NCBI GenBank assembly: GCA_017509895.1
Contig: JAFWOH010000003.1
Span: forward strand, 1 to 32,536
Length of the DNA stretch: 32,536 nt
Source of the DNA: Candidatus Saccharimonadota bacterium
Lineage (GTDB): Bacteria > Patescibacteriota > Saccharimonadia > Saccharimonadales > Saccharimonadaceae
Reading direction: 5' to 3'
The notes under the pieces were generated by a model. The model did not search any database. It saw only the letters and a list, made by a program, of their open reading frames with translations, and was not told the origin of the DNA. Position numbers and translations under genes: made by a program. Of this stretch, positions 28,633-32,536 are shown piece by piece. Numbering within the stretch: position 1 is the stretch's first letter; each line of letters opens with the position of its first letter.

Positions 28633-29346
28633 CTATTTATGGACGGTGAGGATGTCATAAAGGTTTTCGCCAACTTTAGAATGGCCGATTTTATTGGCGG
28701 CATTGGCGATGTCCCGGATGTTATCGGTCATTTTATAGATATTGAGGTCGTTGTACTGAATCATTTTATCCTTATAGAGACGGGTGCGGAAAAACTTATC
28801 AAGGCCGCGCCAATAGGACTTGCCAAAGAGGAAAACCGGCATCTTCGGCATCTTTCCCTCCTGCATCAGGACGAGAATCTCGGAAAGCTCATCGAGCGTG
28901 CCGAAGCCGCCCGGGAAAAAGACATAGACCTTCCCGCTCATGGCAAGCATGACCTTGCGGGCGAAAAAGTATTTAAACTCTAGTTGGTCTGTTACATAGG
29001 GGTTGATGTGTTGTTCATGGGGAAGCTCGATATTGAGGCCGATGGTGCGACCGCCATATTCAAAGGCGCCATGATGGGCCGCCTCCATAATGCCGGGGCC
29101 ACCGCCGGTGATGACGGCATGGCCGTTCCTAGCGAGCAGACCGCCCAGCTCGCGGGCCTTTACTGCGTATTTTTCATTCGGCTTAGTGCGGGCAGAACCA
29201 TAAATCACCACGCCCTGAGGGTATGTCCGAAAAGTCTTGAGGCCATGAAGGAGGTCGTCCGCATAGTCCATCGCCCGTTCGACATCGGCGGAGGGGAGCT
29301 CGCTCTCGAGCTGTTTTAAAACCCAGTCTTTAAATTTATCTTCCAT
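28633..29346 (-). CDS. LOG-family (TIGR00730-type) Rossmann-fold protein
   Basis: A 237-residue member of the LOG/YgdH lysine-decarboxylase-like family, with VVIYGSAR near the N-terminus, TGGGPGIMEAAHHGA, and the diagnostic PGGFGTLDE motif. Many members are nucleotide 5'-monophosphate phosphoribohydrolases (cytokinin-activating type), but bacterial roles vary and the substrate cannot be set here. A -10 box ends 6 nt before the ATG, with no Shine-Dalgarno, so a leaderless mRNA is expected. The neighbouring gatC has its own promoter. Confidence 0.88.
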   Translation of the reverse strand: MEDKFKDWVLKQLESELPSADVERAMDYADDLLHGLKTFRTYPQGVVIYGSARTKPNEKYAVKARELGGLLARNGHAVITGGGPGIMEAAHHGAFEYGGRTIGLNIELPHEQHINPYVTDQLEFKYFFARKVMLAMSGKVYVFFPGGFGTLDELSEILVLMQEGKMPKMPVFLFGKSYWRGLDKFFRTRLYKDKMIQYNDLNIYKMTDNIRDIANAANKIGHSKVGENLYDILTVHK

Positions 29347-29352
29347 GATTAT

Positions 29353-29358
29353 ATTATA
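29353..29358 (-). promoter_or_regulatory. -10 box of the LOG-family gene (leaderless geometry)
   Basis: The extended -10 TGATATAAT ends 6 nt before the ATG. Confidence 0.6.
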
Positions 29359-29428
29359 TCATAAGCGGTGTCTACTTCTAAGGTATACTTGAAAATTAGT
29401 GTCTGCTTTCAAGGGGGGGAGTTCATTA

Positions 29429-32400
29429 CTACTTAGCTATGCAGCGTACAGCGTACCCGCTGAACTTGTAGTCGTTGCTCTGGGGGCGGACATACGACGA
29501 ATTGAAGTATAGGTAGTAACCGCGGTCGGTACCGTATACTGAGGAGGACCAGTAGAACCCGGCGGAACCAACGCCGCTCGCGCTAGTATCCTTACCACTC
29601 CAGACGCCTGCGTAAGAGAAACCGGCATAGCTGTTTCCGTTTGCGGCTGCTCCGGTGTGGATGCCGGTAAGAGCCGTACTATTTTTCGTATTATAATCAT
29701 AGTTCGTAGCCGTACCACTCCAGTTAGCGGTACTATATTGGCGAGTAAGATAAGTAAAGTCGTTTGCAGAAGTGATTACGGAAACGGTCGTGCCGGCATC
29801 AGTGGTTTTTGGTAATCTCCATCCTTTCGGACAGATGTCTCTTGTGGAGGAGCCTTGAGATATACCAGCTCCACTACCGCTTGTCTGATAGTATGAATAG
29901 CCTAAAGTAGCAGTATAGAAGTTATAATAACCAGTATCGGAGTCGTTGGTAATGCTAGAGTCCTTTGTCCTAAATTGAGTCTTGGCTTGGTTATCGTCGC
30001 TCGTACTAAAGTTTGCTGCAGTATTACTTGTCAAGGTGGAGCTACTGGTGATGTCTCCTTGCATGCCAGCTGGGGGGAGGTAATAGGTGGTATTGTTGTC
30101 GATGTTGGTATCTGCCGAGGTTAGGGTTTTTGCGCCGTCTGAGCCAATAGTCAGATTCTGTGTCATCCAGACCTTCCCATCCGGCAGTTTCTTGACCGTG
30201 TATTCTTTGCCGTCTCTTGCGTCTATTAGGGTCTTAGAGTCCCCGACGCTCGTGAGCTCGCTGGACTGGAATTCCTGCATGGTCTCTTTAGCTATGCAGC
30301 GTACAGCGACCCCGAAGTACTTGCCTTGGTTGAACTGGGGGTACACACCCGACGAATCGAAGTATAGGAGGTAACCGTAGTAGGTACTGTATACCGAGGA
30401 GGACCAGTAGCGCCCGTCGGAACCAACATTGCTTGCGCTAGTATTCGTACCATCCCAGAGGCCTGAGTAAGAGAAACCGGCATAGTTGTTTCCATTTGCA
30501 GCTACACTCGTATACATCGGGCCTTTTACTGCGTTAGTATTATTATAATAACCAGAGCCACTAGTACCCGTCGCCGAACCGCTCCAACCACTAGTACTAT
30601 ACTGACGGGCTAGATAGGTAAAGTCGTTTGCGGAGCCTGTAGTCGTAACATTTGTACCGCTATCTGTAGTCTTTGGCAGTCTCCAGCCAGATGGGCAAAT
30701 GTCACGAGTGGAGGAACCTTGGGATACACCAGCTCCGCTACCACTTGTTTGATAATATGAGTAGCCTAGCGTAGCAGTATAGAAGTTATAATAGCCAGTA
30801 TCGCTGTCGTTAATGATGCTACTGTTTTTTGTTCTAAATTGAGTCTTGGCTTGGTTGTCATTGCTCGTGCCAAAGTTTGCTGCAGTATTACTTGTCAAGG
30901 TGGAGCTGCTGGTGATGCTGCCTTGTTTGCCGGCGGGCGGGAGGTAGTAGGTGGTGTTGTTGTCGATATTGGTATTGGCGCTGGTGAGGGTGCGTTGGGC
31001 GGCGGTGGAGTTACTATCGCCGAGAGTTAGATTCTGGACCATCCAGCATTTACCATCGGGGAGTTTCTTCACGGCATAGACTTTATTGTCCCGGGTATCA
31101 CGGAGTTTTACCTCTTGCCCTTCAGAGAGAGCGGCACAGCTAGTCCAAGTTTGCATATCGCCATCGGGAGCTTTTTCCCAAACGGCATAAAGGGTGATGG
31201 TGCTGCCGGAGGCGGGGGAGCCGGCGGCGGAGATGAGGGTTTGGACATCTATGGACGAATTAGCGGCGTAGGTGGCCGAGGTGGCATTTTTATCAAGGCT
31301 CCAGCCGAGGAAGTTATAGCCTTCTCTTGCTAGCGTCCCCTGCCCTGCCGTAGTAATCTCACCGGTTTCATAAATACTATCACTCGCCTTGCTCGCCACC
31401 CCGGTGCCACCATTAGCATTATAGCTCACCGTATAATTATTCTGCGCCACACAACGCGTAGCAAATCCATAGTATTTGCTAGTGCTGAGTTGCGGATAGA
31501 CATTGCCATTCGAGTCCAAGTACAATTGATAACCGTTGTAAGCGGTACTGATAGTAGAAGACCACCAAGCACCATTTGAATTAACACCGTGTAGCTGAAA
31601 ATCTTGGTAGTATCCAGAGTACAAGAATGAGGCATTGTTAATCATATTTGAAAGAGAGCCACCGTTCAAAGTGTCGTAGAAGTACTGCCAAGATTTCGAG
31701 CCAGCATCACTAGTTGGCATTCGCCAACCCTTTGGGCAAATGTCTCTTGTTGAAGTGCCAGAGGACTTGCCATCGTTGAAATATGAAAAGCCAAGAGTAA
31801 CTGCGTAGAAGCTATAATAGCCTGTACTTTGCTCGAGGGTGCCAGAGCTACCTACATCACCACTTGAACCTTGGGCGCGATATTGGACATGAGCTTGATT
31901 TAATCTGGTATTACCGTCAAAAGTTGCTGAGCCAGTCGTAGAAGGACTATTTAAAGCTCCACTGTAACCCGCTTGCGGAAGATAATAAGTACCGTTATCA
32001 CTAAGCGTCCCGTCATCATTGTTTGGAATATTAGTAAGTTCAGAGGTTAAGGCGTAGCCTTTGTCATAACCAAGAATAAGATTATCGGTCATCCAACATT
32101 CATCACCGAACTTCTTGACATTATAAATGGTGCCGTCTCTTAAGTCTTTAAGTTTTACTGTATCTCCAGAGTTTAAGGAAGAACATCCTGTCCATGTCTG
32201 CATATCACCATCTGCGGTAACTTCCCAAATAGCATAAAGAGTCTTAGTAGTATTAAAGCCTGATATGTCAGTAACGGAGGCTTCATCTTCATAGTCTACA
32301 TCATCTACTGTTCCGATACCATCTACTGCAGTACCTGTCTTACCATCTGCGGTATTAGACCAACCAAGGAAGGTATAGCCTTCTCGCGTGAAAGCGTTTT

Positions 32401-32536
32401 CACTTAGAGTAGTAGCTTGTCCTACATTAATAGTCTGGTTATCCATTTCTCCTGTACCACCATTAGCATTATAGACGATAGTATAGGTAGAACAACTAGG
32501 ATTAGATAGGACAGTATATAGGACATCTCCAGAATA
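29429..32536 (-). CDS. large FISUMP / InlB-repeat surface protein, 5'-partial
   Basis: The frame is open to the right edge, so only the last 1035 residues are visible. An internal Met at 32446 is not the real start, because the sequence before it (TIVYNANGGTGE) is already part of a repeat. Order seen: an InlB B-type repeat (YNANGGTG ... REGYTFLGWS ... LYAIWE), FISUMP domain 1 (about 32215-31437), a second InlB repeat (YNANGGTG ... LYAVWE), FISUMP domain 2 (about 31160-30288) and FISUMP domain 3 (to the stop). FISUMP units carry RDGK.Y.VKKL.DG..WM.QNL, DICP.GWRLP and the end WSSS..GY.LYF ... VRCIA. Cell-surface adhesion is expected from the family. Domains 2 and 3 end in DGR-like variable regions. 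No LPXTG anchor is seen at the C-terminus. Confidence 0.88.
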   Translation of the reverse strand, partial: YSGDVLYTVLSNPSCSTYTIVYNANGGTGEMDNQTINVGQATTLSENAFTREGYTFLGWSNTADGKTGTAVDGIGTVDDVDYEDEASVTDISGFNTTKTLYAIWEVTADGDMQTWTGCSSLNSGDTVKLKDLRDGTIYNVKKFGDECWMTDNLILGYDKGYALTSELTNIPNNDDGTLSDNGTYYLPQAGYSGALNSPSTTGSATFDGNTRLNQAHVQYRAQGSSGDVGSSGTLEQSTGYYSFYAVTLGFSYFNDGKSSGTSTRDICPKGWRMPTSDAGSKSWQYFYDTLNGGSLSNMINNASFLYSGYYQDFQLHGVNSNGAWWSSTISTAYNGYQLYLDSNGNVYPQLSTSKYYGFATRCVAQNNYTVSYNANGGTGVASKASDSIYETGEITTAGQGTLAREGYNFLGWSLDKNATSATYAANSSIDVQTLISAAGSPASGSTITLYAVWEKAPDGDMQTWTSCAALSEGQEVKLRDTRDNKVYAVKKLPDGKCWMVQNLTLGDSNSTAAQRTLTSANTNIDNNTTYYLPPAGKQGSITSSSTLTSNTAANFGTSNDNQAKTQFRTKNSSIINDSDTGYYNFYTATLGYSYYQTSGSGAGVSQGSSTRDICPSGWRLPKTTDSGTNVTTTGSANDFTYLARQYSTSGWSGSATGTSGSGYYNNTNAVKGPMYTSVAANGNNYAGFSYSGLWDGTNTSASNVGSDGRYWSSSVYSTYYGYLLYFDSSGVYPQFNQGKYFGVAVRCIAKETMQEFQSSELTSVGDSKTLIDARDGKEYTVKKLPDGKVWMTQNLTIGSDGAKTLTSADTNIDNNTTYYLPPAGMQGDITSSSTLTSNTAANFSTSDDNQAKTQFRTKDSSITNDSDTGYYNFYTATLGYSYYQTSGSGAGISQGSSTRDICPKGWRLPKTTDAGTTVSVITSANDFTYLTRQYSTANWSGTATNYDYNTKNSTALTGIHTGAAANGNSYAGFSYAGVWSGKDTSASGVGSAGFYWSSSVYGTDRGYYLYFNSSYVRPQSNDYKFSGYAVRCIAK
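29432..29629 (-). other. candidate DGR variable region (FISUMP domain 3)
   Basis: These 66 codons align without gaps to 30287-30484. By hand I count 25 differing codons and 38 differing bases, 32 of them at codon positions 1 or 2. Examples of paired codons are TTC/CGC, AGC/TTC, CGC/TAC, TAC/CTC and TAC/GGC; all fit mutation of AAC or AAT template codons. The intervening codons, including their third bases, are nearly all identical. Confidence 0.7.
30287..30484 (-). other. candidate DGR variable region (FISUMP domain 2)
   Basis: This is the partner of 29432-29629. The four purely silent differences between the two (AAG/AAA, TCA/TCG, GCG/GCA, GTC/GTG) can all be explained by an adenine at that place in a shared template. 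Upstream of this segment the two domains differ by many ordinary synonymous changes; for example, six of fourteen codons in the NIDNNTTYYLPPAG stretch differ silently. Confidence 0.7.

Noticed and set aside
29347-29428. DGR template repeat or reverse transcriptase directly after the variable gene
   Set aside because: The gap is 82 bp with no similarity to the variable regions, and the next gene is a LOG-family protein; no reverse transcriptase motif was seen anywhere in the window.
29429-32446. A complete 1005-residue protein starting at the Met at 32446
   Set aside because: The frame is open to the right edge, and the codons before this Met already encode an InlB-type repeat, so the gene is partial.
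1-32536. tRNA genes
   Set aside because: I looked for GGTTCGAATCC-type T-loops next to acceptor stems in the intergenic regions and found none; hits to GTTCGA were inside coding genes.

Overview
The window reads as a chromosomal segment of a small-genome Patescibacteria (CPR) bacterium, most likely a Saccharibacterium (TM7). This lineage call is an inference from gene content and protein style (short intergenic gaps, an N-terminally shortened MurF-like ligase, FemAB and DegT proteins in one wall cluster, GatCAB, large FISUMP surface proteins), not from a marker search. The standard genetic code is used, including TGA stops. Nearly all genes lie on the minus strand; the three on the plus strand are single genes with their own promoters.

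Layout, left to right. The left edge (1-111) holds an outward-reading promoter and what may be the first bases of a 16S rRNA gene. Then come khpA-rpsP, rnc, a Nudix hydrolase, nusB, rpmF, a SpoU/TrmH methyltransferase, leuS and dnaE (249-10004): translation, RNA processing and replication. Next are two small envelope proteins, a GalU-like nucleotidyltransferase and an HdeD-like membrane protein (10201-12277). They are followed by a candidate small RNA, a lone CdiA-C-terminus-like tRNA nuclease (12446-12832), and a wall cluster of FemAB, DegT, alpha/beta hydrolase and MurF-like ligase (12939-17600). The next block (17601-24891) has tuf, rpsJ and fusA on the minus strand, alternating with three plus-strand solo genes: a 26-residue hydrophobic peptide, an orphan 211-residue protein, and an SF2 helicase with five HNH-associated repeats. 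The right part has gatC-gatA-(membrane HEPN-like protein)-gatB, a LOG-family protein, and a very large secreted-type FISUMP/InlB-repeat protein that runs off the right edge.

Four signals stand out. (1) The last two FISUMP domains end in 198-bp segments that align without gaps and differ almost only at codon positions 1 and 2, mostly as NNC/NNT codons, while third positions stay fixed. Just upstream, synonymous changes are common. This is the signature of a diversity-generating retroelement (DGR) rewriting two variable regions from one template; no reverse transcriptase or template is in the window. (2) A family of two-hairpin palindromic elements occurs three times, with conserved linker and loop but covarying stems. 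One copy sits in frame inside leuS. (3) A different, larger palindrome is inserted in frame in gatA. (4) At least five genes start exactly 6 nt after a -10 box (a sixth at 7 nt), which predicts leaderless mRNAs as a normal mode of expression here.

No tRNA, CRISPR array, insertion sequence or complete rRNA gene was recognised.
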